64,000 nt of DNA, taken from positions 26,163,501-26,227,500 of the forward strand of contig NW_024465369.1 of the NCBI RefSeq assembly GCF_017591425.1, written 5' to 3'. Of this stretch, positions 12,683 through 24,430 are shown in pieces. A model generated the notes under the pieces. It ran no database searches and was not told where the DNA came from. It saw only the letters and a program-made list of their open reading frames with translations. Both the position numbers and the translations under genes were made by a program. Every line of letters starts with the position of its first letter. The first letter of the stretch is position 1. Source of the stretch: Ochotona curzoniae (taxonomy: Eukaryota; Chordata; Mammalia; Lagomorpha; Ochotonidae).

Positions 12683-15600
12683 AGTCTAACTTCATGTCTT
12701 AAATTCATTCTGGATGCTTTATGAAACATATATGTTGGTGAAGAAAAAAAGAAATAAGGAAACTATTTGAAAGGATCCAGTGATCAAAGGAAGTTGTGAT
12801 TAGGGTAAAGGTATGGCCTTAGAAATATAGGGCTCTTGCAAAGTTTATGAAAGGACAACATAATTTATCATCTCTGAAGTGTATGGAACTCCAAATAGAC
12901 AACTAAGGATTTAATGTTTCTTACAGAGGCTTGAAGCATTAAAGAAGCCACAGATACTACTTCATGGTAAGATTCTGAACTAACTGGGACAAAGTAAATA
13001 AGAACACCATGTGAGAAAAAAGCGAGGGAATTGTGATTACTAAAGACCTTGACATGAAATAAGGGACACATTTAACTTTGAAGAAACTGTATGCATGTTT
13101 ATGAAACTGTCCACTATGTTATTGCTCAATACTATTTTTCTGCCAAATCATTAATATGTTATCAGCATGTCTTCTGAAAAGGGCATTAGCATTACTCTGC
13201 ATATTACTTACTGCTTAACAGTTGAATTTGCTTCAGAAAAAAAAGTCAGGATCCAAATCATGTTGACTCTGACCATTTAAAGCAATGGACTAACAAGGTC
13301 ACTCCAAAGTGCAGCCTCATTACTGGGAAATTCACTCCCAAGTTCAAGGCAAGTCGAAGCTGTGTTGACTAATTTCAAATTAACAAGCAAGATGACAGTA
13401 CACACTTTTAGAAATTTTAGATTGACAGTAAGGAAGAGAGGAATGAAAGTTAATACTATTTAACTCTGCTGTAGAAAGCATATAAAACACAGTTTTACAG
13501 AGCTGACTTTTACAGTCAAATGGACAATGGCTCAGCTTCTCTCCTTTCTTGATTCAAAACTTTAAAAAGTCCAGTTTCTTTTAATGTCTTGGTGTGTACT
13601 TTACATCTATAAGCAATATCTTTTTTGGATGATATGAATATAGCTCATCCTGATTATTTAAATAAGTCAGAAACTTGATTCAAGCATATGCAAAGAAATA
13701 GTAGGAAGTTCTACCATAGTGTCAGGCTTTAGGAAGACATTAGTGTCTTTAGGGCCCATGCATAACTCCGGTTGAATGACTGCTCTGGTAATTCAGAAGA
13801 ACATCACAAATGTTGCTAAGCAGCAGGCACTCACGAATCCTTACCATTCCTTCTATGAAAAAGTAACTTCACAGTTTTTCATCATGCTTACTTACCAACT
13901 ACCAACTGATTATATTCTACAAGTCTAGTTCCAATTTCTGAGAAAGATAAAATGGTTGGATCTGCTAATTCTTTTTTACAAGCCTAAATAGAACTTAATT
14001 GAAAGGGCAAACCAGGACCCTTCATCATCTCAGGGTTCTGCTTGGGATTAGGAATCTACTCTAAAATAGCTACATGATCAGATCCATGGGACCAAATAAA
14101 GAGGGAACTTCTAGGATAATTTTTTAGTTAAGGATTGTGGTATAATGAGGATTATTGAACTCTGACATATATAAACATCATGAAAGAATTTAATGGAGAT
14201 ATCAATTCCTCCAATTAATTCACTTCTAAAGTAGTTGGTGCTGGAACCCAATTATCTTTCTTCTTGATATGCAGTTTTTCTAACAACCCAAATGAGGAAA
14301 CTAGCAATAAACTATACTAAGTGGCCACATTTTCTGGTCAAAGTAGTTCAAGAGCAACAACTGTTCAGCCTGACGAAATGATACTGTCCTCCACAAAATT
14401 CTTCAGATATTCCTTCACCACACACTCATCCTATTTCCGATATTTTCAAAGCCACTTAAGCCATATTAACAATTCCAGATAATTTTCTCTTGTCTCAAAT
14501 GCCACATCCCCTCCCACACATGCACACTTACAGAGTCACATAATCTTTCTGCATATTTACTTTATTGAAAACTTAAATCCTCCAAAAATTGTTTCACGAA
14601 TAATTTACTCAATTTGAAGGTTCATTTGCTTTTCTTCATTGTACATTTTAAGACAAATATCATTTAACTTATTCCTTTTTTTGTTTTGCTATTATAAGTT
14701 ATGTGACTATGTAAGTTTTAGAGGTAATTCCTCTGGTATATATATGCAAGAAGTTTTCTAGGATAGCTAAAAATTGCATGGAGCAGTATTTCTGCATCTT
14801 AGAATATTCACAATTTTGGGTGAGCTGATAAATTTCTCTTTTGAAAATTTTGCATTAATATAAAGAGCACAGATTCCATTTATTGTACGTGTACAATCTT
14901 AATAGCCACACTTCACTCCCTCCTTCTTTCTTTCCCTCATTCACCCATCTTCCTTGTCTTATTTTTACTTAAGTTTTCAAAAATATAACCTTTATCCACT
15001 CTATAATCACAACATTCATGCACCACTAACCAGAATATGCAACAAACAAAAAGGGTAAAAAAAAAAAAAAAAAACCCACAATTCCACAGGAATACAAATA
15101 AAGGCTAAAAACAATAATCAAATCACAGCATTTTTAATGTGTGTGAATTATACTTTTTTGTTGGCCTTTCATTGCCTTCTTAGATATGCAGACTGATTGT
15201 ACTTTAAAGTTTTTTAAAGCCATGGACACATATTCTATCACCTTCCCCATAGTGTAATATGCTTTGTTTCTCGTTGTTAACATTATGCTTAGAATATTTC
15301 ATTTTTTGGCTGAGTTAAGGCAGAGAACTAAAAGGAAATGATAGGCTCAATATTTATTAATTTTTATAAAACATAAATATTACTCCATAGAGATTATTGT
15401 AAGATATTTAGAGAGAAGAGAATTGGAAAACTCACACCTATTTTATACTTTAATCATGGTGATTTTATATAATTTTATCATACCTATGTAATGAAAATTA
15501 GTTATATTGCTAGATTAGCTTTTCAAATCCTATTTGAAAATCATCAGTGTTGGGTACTTTTTAAAGCTTCTGAAAACATTATTTCAGATGATATTGAATT

Positions 15601-16024
15601 TCTGAATATAAATAATGATTTATGGCTTAAAATATAAAAATTCATTTGTTAAACCATGTAGTTACATGAATTAAAGTGGACATTTCCAATATGTGGGAAT
15701 TTTCAATAACATTTCTAAAACTGTAGGTCGTTATTCATGCCTAATGTTTGGTGACTGAAGATTATACATAGAGATATTTGAGGGTAAATACTCTGGTTCA
15801 TTGATGACTCCAATTTGCAGACTAGTGCTTAGCAGAAAACGCAGTTAAGTAAACTGCATTAGGCCGTTGGAAAAACACACTTCTCTTCAAACTTGAGAAT
15901 GTCTCTCTCTCTCTGACTTCAACTTTATTATTAAAGTTACTATTAAATTATACTTATAGCATTATCATTCATAATTTTAGACAAGTACATGGTTGTTAGT
16001 GTGACCGTATTTAAGGATTTTCTA
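12683..16024. other. AT-rich unique sequence; no gene seen
   Basis: About 3.3 kb of A/T-rich DNA with one poly-A tract at about 15,057-15,075. No exon-like frame, RNA gene or young repeat was found. A short (CT)n run lies at about 15,901-15,915. Confidence 0.5.
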
Positions 16025-16331
16025 AGTGGCATGTAGTTTGATCTTCTGCCTGCAGCTGTGGCAGCCCATATTGGTACTGGTTTCAGTCCTGTGTGCTTCA
16101 CTTCTGATTGGCTCCCTGCTCATACCTAGGAAAGCAGCAGAGGGTGGCCTAAGGTCTTGGAACTTTGCACTCATATGGGAGATCCCTAAGCAGCTCACAG
16201 CTGCTAGCTTTGGATAAGCCCAGCACAGCCGTTTGATGGATGAACCAGAGGATGGTTGATCTCTCCCTGCCCCACTCCATCCCTCTCTCTCCTTAAGTTT
16301 GACTTTCAAGTAAAATACAGCTTTAAAAAAT
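16025..16331 (+). mobile_element. C-repeat SINE, older copy
   Basis: CAGCCCATATTGGTACTGG, ACCTAGGAAAGCAGCAGAGG, TCATATGGGAGATCCCTAAG and GACTTTCAAGTAAAATACAG are in SINE order. The copy is diverged. Confidence 0.82.
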
Positions 16332-16445
16332 ATAAGTTCCAGAATGGAAATTATACCATGGAAAAAATACTGTACCTTCAGGAAACATGAACTTGATATG
16401 TTTCAAAGTCCTCTTTTGATGGTTTACAAAGTTAATATTATATGT

Positions 16446-16757
16446 AGGGGTCAATGTTGCAGCCTAGTGGCTTAAGCCGCTCCCTGCATAACCAGTATAA
16501 TTTATGGAAAGTCCCAGTTACTCCACCTCTGATCCACCTCCCTGCCAATGTTATTGTAAAAGTAGAAGAGAATGGTCTAAGGTCTTGGAGCCCCACAAAC
16601 ATGCAGAACACCCAGGCATAGCTCCTTGTTCCTGGCTTCAGCCTGGCCATTCTTGGCTGTAGGGACTTTGTGGGGGGAGTGAGTCAGCAGATGGAAGCTT
16701 CCCCCCACCATCTTTGTAACACTGTCTTTTAAATGAACTAATAAAATCTTAAAAATT
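16446..16757 (+). mobile_element. C-repeat SINE, older copy
   Basis: The promoter-like start is GGGGTCAATGTTGCAGCCTA. TGGCTTCAGCCTGGCCATTC and GAGTCAGCAGATGGAAGCTT follow, and it ends TTAAATGAACTAATAAAATC. The AAAGCAG block is degraded. Confidence 0.8.
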
Positions 16758-16856
16758 AACACATGTAGTTTTTAAAACACTGAAGATTGTTATCCCATGG
16801 TGATGGAATGCTACATATATCATCTTGAAAAAGTGGGCTATGATTCTTCAAAATCG

Positions 16857-17696
16857 TTTTTTTTTTTTTTTTGACAATCTTCACATAATTAGGGTAAAAA
16901 GGTTCAAGCACTACAGGAAGATGGGCAGGGCAATTAGTTCTGTATTGTTTCCTTAATATATTTGATGTAAAAGGGGATTTTAAGGAAGAAGCACCACCTA
17001 GGCTCCCACCCACCATCTCCAGGTACCAGATGTAGGGCATGCTCCGAGGTTCTTGCTCAAGTGGTTTTGATATTTCAACAGTTATGAATCACTGCCAATC
17101 TTGCCACTCCAAGCACTATGAGGTCTTTGAAGAATCCACTGGTTGACATAGTCCATCAGAGAGTCTCTGTTTGCCCAGTTTTTCACTGCCAACATATGGC
17201 TGAGGTGGTTGATTGACTTGTTCTGTCCTCTGTCTTCTGATGGTTAGGGTTCTGAGTTCGGAAGCTCAATTGGGGGGATCCCCAAAGAAACTTTGTTTGA
17301 GGCGTTCCCAGACAAGAATTTTGTATGTACTAACAAGCACAGGGTCCAGCACAGTCCATTGTCCTGATCAGCTGGAGGTTGCAATTGCTGGGTAGGTTCT
17401 GTTCCCATCCCTGTTTTCCACTGGAACCACTGGGTGTTGCAGTCCAGCCTGGTTCTGCCCAGCACTTAACTTAGCCCTCGCATAAACCTAGTCAGAGCGA
17501 CCCACAATAACCTCCACCAGGCCCGGCCCCTGCCCTGATTTGCCAGTAGGTGCAGCAGACTAGACCAGTCTGTCCCACATTCCCTTCTGCTCCCATATAT
17601 GTCACTGCCTTTCCACAGTGGTCTGGGCCTGCTGAGTCCCCATTCTCGGATCCCCCCAGGGCCGCCACCCCGTGAGGGGTGGTCAGTTGTGCCCTA
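16857..17696 (-). mobile_element. Family X retroelement, copy A
   Basis: A dispersed repeat not assigned to a named family. On the plus strand it starts with a 16-nt T-run and TGACAATCTTCACATAATTA. A GC-richer body follows, with CCCAAAGAAACTTTGTTTGA and CCAGTAGGTGCAGCAGACTA. The direct repeat ATTCTTCAA lies at 16843-16851 and 17697-17705. The poly-A tail plus target duplication show an L1-type insertion mechanism. It shares its 3' region with copies at 23.1, 57.1 and 62.7 kb. It could be the 3' end of an L1 subfamily or a separate LINE-mobilised family. Confidence 0.75.
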
Positions 17697-17728
17697 ATTC
17701 TTCAACATTTCATCATCATTCTCTATTT

Positions 17729-17785
17729 TTAAGGATCAATTTATTTATCTGAAAAGCAGAGTTATGGAAAGAATAAAGAGATATT
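17729..17785 (-). mobile_element. C-repeat SINE tail fragment
   Basis: TTTATTTATCTGAAAAGCAG and AGTTATGGAAAG match only the tail end of a minus-strand SINE. Confidence 0.45.
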
Positions 17786-18752
17786 CGATACCCTGATTTT
17801 CCCCCCAAAAATCCACAAGGAAAATTTTCATGTAAAATTGGTTTCAAAGATAATTTCTCTCAAAAGAAGAAAGTACATTTTAGTTAGAGAAAAAGACAGT
17901 CTGAAATAATTTAATGAATAATAGAGCCTATTGCCAACCTAAGCTTAATCTCCCTTTACTAGACTGTCTCTTGAAAAGACAAAAAAAAAAAAAAAAACTA
18001 TTCCTTCAAAAAGCCTCAAATTAGGAAGGACTGAGGTCTATGGATTCCTTAATTTCTAAAGATTTCTCAGTGCTTTTCTAAAAGGGAATTTACAATTGCA
18101 TAAATTTTTCTTTGCAAATCATCCCTCAACTTCTTACATAAATTGATGAAAACCTTGCTATCTTTAAGATCCGAATTAAAAATTATTCAAGATGTTTGAG
18201 TCTTTTTCCTGCCTAGTAGTATTCAGTTTACACACTTTATCCAATATCACAGTCATGCTAGAGATGACTATTATTCTCAATAGTCTATTACATATGTTCT
18301 GACCAAATAAAAGAGAGAAACTTAAGGTTCTATTTGTAAAGTAATAACAAAGAAATTGAAATATTAATGAGCCTGATTTTATCACAACATGGTATGCACT
18401 TATTCAACTCATTCAACTCCCACAGTGTACCCATAAGTATAATTATTGTTAATCAAATTTTTTAATGTTTAAAAGAGCTGTAAATACGATTTAACCTGAT
18501 TTGATCTTCACATATTAAATACTTGGGTTGGATTTTCAGACTGTACCTTAAGTATACAAAATTATAACTTTTTAAAAAATTAAATCATGGCTTATAATTT
18601 CTTTAAAAATAAACCCTAAACTAGACATTGGTTCTGTTGACCAAAGAAAACATAACTCAAAGCCCTGTTGTATGTAATATACAATAAACAGACTTTTAAG
18701 TAATAACTGTCTTCCTCAGCACCCAACCACTTTGTGCAATTTTTTTCCACTA
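17786..18752. other. AT-rich unique sequence, nothing recognised
   Basis: Contains one poly-A run at about 17,981-17,997. No supported gene or repeat. Confidence 0.5.
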
Positions 18753-19044
18753 AGATTTGTTTTTTGATTGATTTTTTTAAAGTAGAGTTACAGAGAACAT
18801 GCCATCAAATGGTGCAATCCACCAAATGGCCACAGTGTTTAGGAATGGACCAGACTGAAGGCAGGAGATGGCAGCCTCATCTGGGTGTCCCACATGGTGC
18901 AGTGGCCCATGTGCTTGGATCATTTTGTGCTGTATTCTCAGCAGCTGGATCAGCAATAGAGCAGCCAGGATTTGAATCATTGCCTGTGTGGGATGCCAGC
19001 AATGCATGTCACAGCTTACCCACTTTGCAATAATGCCACTCCCA
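18753..19044 (-). mobile_element. C-repeat SINE, old copy
   Basis: TTTTTAAAGTAGAGTTACAG, CATCTGGGTGTCCCACATGG and CAGCAGCTGGATCAGCAATA are a diverged minus-strand SINE. It ends near AATGCCACTCCC. Confidence 0.72.
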
Positions 19045-19450
19045 AGAGTTTTTTTTTCCCCATAAAAATACCAAGTAGATTTTTTTTCTTACTGCTGGTT
19101 TCTAACATAGTCTGTGTTTTCAATTCTGTAATTTTGTTAGCACAAAATTAGGAAATCTGTGACTCCACAGGCATCGCACAACTTGTGCCCAGCTCTGGAT
19201 ATCAGATTTTCATTGTTAGGGTATAAACAGTTCCTGTCCATTTGGTGAGAGAGTGCTAAGACCATCCTTAGAGAATTACTTGAAAGTAAATCTTTGGGAG
19301 CCAAGCTAAGAACTGCATTTGTTCAGGTGGAAAGACTTAAAATTTCAGGAATGTATTCAGGCATTTCTGACTGCTGGAATTAAATAGAATCACTTAAGCA
19401 TAGAACCACTGAGTTTGTGAAATGCATCTATGGTTTTTTTTTAAAAAACA

Positions 19451-19752
19451 CCTTTTTTTTGTTTGTTTGCTTGCAAGGCAGAGTTACAGAGAGAGAGAGA
19501 GAAATCTGCAGCCCGCTGCTTCACCCTCCAAATCTACAATGACAAGAGATGATCCTGTCTGAAATCAGAAGCCAGGAGCTAGCTCTGGGTCTCCTACGTG
19601 GGGACAAGAGCCCAAGGACTTGGCCCATTCGCATTTGTTTTCAGGAACTTTGGCAGTGAGCTGGACTGGAAGTGAAGCAGCTGGGACTCAGGCTGGCATG
19701 CCTAAGGAAATACAACACCAAAGAAGTCAGTTTTAACCACTAAGTCACAGCT
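19451..19752 (-). mobile_element. C-repeat SINE, old copy
   Basis: GCAAGGCAGAGTTACAGAGA, GAAGCCAGGAGCTAGCTCTG, GGAAGTGAAGCAGCTGGGAC and the promoter-end remnant TTAACCACTAAGTCACAGC are in minus-strand order. Confidence 0.78.
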
Positions 19753-20036
19753 TAGAAATGACTTGATATATGATATAGAGACAGTAATGAGACAGAATAA
19801 AGCGCAAGTCAATATTCACAATTTTTGAAGCCCCCAAAATTTAACTGCATGAATGTTTGTGTATCTTTTGTTTATATCCTTTTGCACCTTGAAATCCTCC
19901 AAAGGGGACAATATATTTTATCCTCTCTATTTATTACCTATTAGGTATTAAGAAGTTTTAAAACGTGTTAATGCACCAAAATAAAAATATGTAACTTCCA
20001 CTTTTCAATGGCTTTTGAAAATTATTACTAGCATCT

Positions 20037-20630
20037 TTTTTTTATTGTTAATAACATTGTATTATGTGATATAGTTTTATAGGCACTAGGATTTCCCCCG
20101 CCCCCCTCCCACCTTGCTGCACAACCACAGTTCAAGTTCAGTTGAGATTCCTTCATTGCAAGCACATACCCAGCATAGAGTCCAGCATCTTATTGTCCGG
20201 ATAACTTTAACGGCTTCTTGGGGAAACCTTCTCTGGTCTGAAGGCAGAGCTAACAGAGTAAAATCCCAGTCAGTTAAAAGCCCAACAAAACGTCAGCATC
20301 AATATACAGTGTTATGGAATTAATTGACATAGTATTGAGTAAACAGTATGTTAAAAATAATGCAAATTCAATTTTTTAAAACACATGGGTTGAGACAGTA
20401 TCAATGACAGGTTCAAAAAGAGAAAAAAAAATTATAGGTTAAATTAAGGCAAACATGTGGTATCTAACCTTTTGGGATTTGCTCATTTCCCTTAGCATTA
20501 TAGTTTCCGGTTGGGCCCATTTAGCCACAAAGAACTGCATTTTTTTTTAATAGCTGAGTAGTATTCCATTGAGTAGATGAACCAAAGCTTTCTCATCTAT
20601 TCTTCCGCTGATGGGCATTTCAGTTAGCAT
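20037..20630 (-). mobile_element. L1 3' end (3'UTR and upstream part), minus strand
   Basis: It begins on the plus strand with a T-run (the tail). The 3'UTR block shared with 21,437 and 35,920 follows: TTCATTGCAAGCACATACCC and CCAGCATCTTATTGTCCGG. Further in, AGTAGTATTCCATTGAGTAG and GATGGGCATTTCAGTTAGCA match the generic mammalian L1 3' region in antisense. The sense strand has the G-rich run GGTGGGAGGGGGGCGGGGG (about 20,095-20,113). A SINE interrupts it at 20,631. It is one arm of an inverted pair with 21,437-21,671. Confidence 0.75.
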
Positions 20631-20957
20631 CTTTTTTTGTTTTTAAGAATTACTTATTTGTTTATTGGAAACCCAGATTTATAGAGAAAAGGAAATACAG
20701 AGAGAAGGGTCTTTAATTTGCTGGTTTACCCTCCCATGTAGCTACAATGGCTGGTGCTGAATCTGTCTAAAGTCAGGGACCAGGAGCTTCTCCTGGGTCT
20801 TCCACATGGGTGCAGAGACCCTAGGCTTTGGGATGTCACCCACTGTTTTCCAAGACCACAAATAGCATGCTAGGTGGAACAGCCAGGACATGAACCAGTG
20901 CTCATATATGATCCTGGCATGTTCAAGGTGAAGATTTAGCTGCTGAGCTAATGCAGA
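20631..20957 (-). mobile_element. C-repeat SINE inserted in L1 sequence
   Basis: ATTGGAAACCCAGATTTATAG, GGTCTTCCACATGGGTGCAG, GAACCAGTGCTCATATATGA and GCTGCTGAGCTAATGC form a complete minus-strand copy. CATCTT occurs on both sides as a possible short target repeat. Confidence 0.88.
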
Positions 20958-21139
20958 CATCTTAAATGTCATATTCATCATCTAACTATATTTGCTCATA
21001 TAAAGCATTTTGTCAAGTTCATGCTAACTTAGGTGCTTATCAATATTTTTTACTGATTAAAAAAATGACCTGGAAGCCTGATTCTAAATACATCTCAACT
21101 ACTGTTCAATAAATGTAACTAGTGCCAAAATTAGTTAAA

Positions 21140-21235
21140 ATTCAACCTATTCTTAGTACTGCCACCAACTCACTGAGTTACAATAGAAAGTCATTTCTGC
21201 TCCATGTCTCTGTTTCTGCATCACTGAAATAGAAA
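21140..21235 (-). repeat. MIR-like fragment
   Basis: The order is CTGCCACCAACTCACTGAGT, then CTCTGTTTCTGCATCACTGA and AAATAGAA. It follows the antisense MIR core (lacks-activity / cctcagtttcctcatctg order). Visual call only. Confidence 0.4.
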
Positions 21236-21436
21236 CCTTCTTTTAGTCGTTTATGGCATAAGCTTGCTGAAAAGATTAAGCCAGATTTCTATAACTGAAT
21301 ATGCCAGTGACTACCAATGCTTAGTCCTGGCGTAGAAATCATGATTTTTGATACAACAGTCTGTTTCCTTCAGAGTGACAAATGTCATACCACAGTGTTT
21401 TTAGAAATGTTAACTCCATTGTCATACATTTAAAAA

Positions 21437-21671
21437 GCTTTGCCTTCAGACCAGAGAAGGCCTCCCCAAGAAGCCGTTAAAGTTATCAGGACAATAAGAT
21501 GCTGGACTCAATGCTGGGTATGTGCTTGCAATGAAGGAATCTCAACTGAACTTGAACTGTGGTTATGCACCATGGGGTTGTGGAGGGTTGTGGGAGGAGC
21601 AGGGGAAATCCAAGCACCTATAAAACTGTATCACATAATACAATGTTATTAACAATAATTAAAAAAAAAAA
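21437..21671 (+). mobile_element. L1 3'UTR, 5'-truncated insertion
   Basis: CTTCAGACCAGAGAAGGC, GGACAATAAGATGCTGGACT and GCAATGAAGGAATCTCAACT lead into a G-rich stretch (21,580-21,607). It ends ACAATGTTATTAACAATAAT plus an A-tail. About 90% of the roughly 220-bp body can be aligned by eye to the inverse copy at 20,037. Confidence 0.8.
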
Positions 21672-22002
21672 GCATTTGAGTTTGTGGCACAGGCTAAATT
21701 AAATCATACCCCCTCAAGCTTCCCTAGTCCCTAAGAAGCAAGATATTGGAAAGTACCTTATCCTCTTGTTCTTTTCACCTATATAATGATCAAATTACAT
21801 GAACTGAAATGATGTTTTCCCACAGGAATTTTACATAATAACAACAAAAAAACCCCACACAATCTCTATTAGAGGTAAGAATGGATCAGCAGTACTTTTG
21901 AAAACTGTTGATGAGTCAAAAACTCACACAATGAACACATAAAAATTATTACAAAGGAGAAAATGTAACAGGGTCCCCAGAGTACGACATCACAGAAAAC
22001 AA

Positions 22003-22121
22003 ACTGCATCTACTCAGGCCATACAGCCACCTGGGGAGTGAACCAAAGGATGGAAGATCTTTCTCTATTATCTCCTCTCTGTGTATCTACCTTCCCAATA
22101 AAAATAAACAGCTTTAAAAAG
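22003..22121 (+). mobile_element. C-repeat SINE, 5'-truncated
   Basis: Only the tail third is present: CACCTGGGGAGTGAACCAAA, GGATGGAAGATCTTTCTC and TTCCCAATAAAAATAAACAG. Confidence 0.85.
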
Positions 22122-22931
22122 TTTTAATATAGATAAATGTCTTTAGTATGCACATTTAAAACTATCTGAAATACAGTGAATCACAAATTTGTTACGTACT
22201 ACAATTAGGGCATATTCTTTGGAATAAACCAATGCTGCTGTTGGATGAAACAATAACAGAAAAGAACCCCAGAAATTGGAATAGATTGTGCCAGGAATCA
22301 TGCATATGGCGAAACATCACAGTGTGGTGAGTGGTTTTATTCTATTAGAGAACACTCACTACTATTAAGTATGAATATTCCTGGATGACACAACTCAAGA
22401 ATAAAGAACTTGTGCATATGCCTATCTGATTACCTATTATTTCAATACATTAATTTCAATCTGAGAGAGACTCAAAAAGCTATTGGTTGCAAGTGCACAA
22501 AGATTTCAGAATTAAAAAACAGTTTACAAATGTCACTTAATGAAGATCACAAATGTTGAGTATGGCTGATGTCATGGGGGCACTCCTACACTGCAATTAC
22601 CCATTGCTTGACATGCATATTTGTGTCCATTACTATCACAGGTAGAGTTTTTGAAATATAGCGAATTATTATTTTAAAAGTTAAAACAGTGAGTTTCCAT
22701 ATTTAAGATGACTTGAGCTGAAAATTTGTATTCCCATAACCCACCTGTTCTTCATGTTAAAGAAGTAGGCATAAATATTATTAGTGATGAATTAAGCCTG
22801 TGATTATTGAATGGACTGAAGGTATGTCTCTGCAAAAATTAGAAAAAAATGAAAAGAAGGAGCTTGATGGAGAGAAAGTGCAAGGGAAGAAAGAAAGTGT
22901 GGTTATCTTTTTAGAACTGTATCTCTGAGAG
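22122..22931. other. AT-rich unique sequence, nothing recognised
   Basis: No supported gene, RNA or young repeat. Confidence 0.5.
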
Positions 22932-23143
22932 CCCGGCCTGATGACTCAATGGCTAAACCCTCTCTGCAATCTCCAGGTTCTGATATGGGCTCTGGTTTGT
23001 GTCCGGCTACTCTGCTTCCCATCTGGCTCCCTGCTTGAGACCTGGGAAAGCAGTGGAGGATGACCTAAAACCTTGGGATTCTGCACTCTCCTTGAAAGCC
23101 TGGAGGAGCTACCTGACTCCTGGCTTCAGAACAGCTCATTGGC
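22932..23143 (+). mobile_element. C-repeat SINE, 3'-truncated and fused to family X
   Basis: The promoter end is intact (GCCCGGCCTGATGACTCAAT) through GGAGGAGCTACCTGACTCCT. The copy stops after CTTCAGAACAGCTCA with no tail and passes directly into family X sequence that also lacks its own 3' end. A deletion joining the two is the simplest reading. Confidence 0.82.
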
Positions 23144-24430
23144 TGATGTAGACCATCTTAGAGTCTCCATTCTCCTAAACAATTTCTCTCAATGCTTGGC
23201 AGGGATATTTGTCCAATTTTTTCTGCTCTCTTTCCTCTGTTACGGTACCATATGTCCTCTGCAAGCCCCAATGGAGTCCATATCCTCCATGTATATCTAT
23301 CTGTGCCATCTGCTGCTCCATTTTAGCAGCAGAGGAGGAGGCCCAGCTCTGAGCACTCTACAGTCAGTCTACGAATCCTGCCACTCTTACCATGGCTGGG
23401 GTTCTGAATCCAGTGATTCAGTTGGAGGGATCCCCAAAGAGACCTTGTGTGAGGTGGCCCCAAACTCCCAGACCTGATCCTGGTTTGTGTGCTTGCCAGT
23501 ATGGGGTCTGCTCGGTCAATCACCCTCATCAGCCTATGTACACATTGGCAATTGCAATTGCTGGGTCAGTCCTGTCTCTAACCCCATTTCTTATGCAAAC
23601 AAATGGATGCTGTGGCCCAACCAATCCTACGCACAACACATTTGGCTCTCACTTACACCAGCAGGAGCTATAGCCTAGTCAGAGCAACTCCCAACAACCC
23701 TCACCAGACCCACGCCCAGCCCTGGAACCTGTGTTCGCCAGTATATGCAACAGACTGATCCAGTCTGCCCCATAATTCATGCAGTTTCATACACATCAAT
23801 GGGCACTGGCGTCTAGTTCAACTCAACCAACCCCACTATCTAGCCAACATTCATGCCTTCAGGTTCTATCCCTTGCCTAAGCCGGCCCTCCCCAAGCCCT
23901 GGTTCTCATGTTCACCAGTGGGAGTAGAAGCCCATCAAAAGGTGCCCACAGCTTCCCTACTGTGAACTCACATTGCCAGAATGTGAACTCTCCAGTGGTT
24001 CTGAAGTCTGGCTTGCTTGATTGGATTTTCCCCCAGACCCAGCATTTGCCAGCTGAAGCTGCAGAAAAGCCCAAGAACCTTGCACTTATTCTGGCACATG
24101 CATGTACCAGTGGGTACAGTCAGTTAGCTCAGCCTGACTCTTCCCCGTAGACTAGTTCACATGCAGGCCAACAAGTAAGGCGAGGCCAACTGTCTGGCCT
24201 GGTCTACCCACACAGTTCCTGTTCTCACACTCACCAGTGGGAGCAGTGACCCAGCAGGAGAGCTCACGCTGCCTCCCTCCCAAGATGCTCCCTCCACCCC
24301 AGGTCTCACGTGTACTGGTGGGTGCTGTGGCCCAGTCTTGCATAGCCCATCTCACCTCAGCATTTGCTGATGGGTGCTGCAGCCTGGTTTGTCCCAGTCC
24401 GTAAGGCCTCCTTTTGCTTTATAGTGTCTG
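23144..24430 (-). mobile_element. Family X retroelement, copy B, diverged and longer
   Basis: Starts at AGACCATCTTAGAGTCTCC, equivalent to an internal position of copy A. CCAAAGAGACCTTGTGTGAG and TGGCAATTGCAATTGCTGGG are shared with the other copies. The rest is an array of degenerate modules on the pattern CACCAGTGGGAGYAGNNGCCCA, at roughly 80-130-bp spacing. Short frames on the sense (minus) strand are broken by stops and frameshifts. No named protein domain is recognised. Confidence 0.65.
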
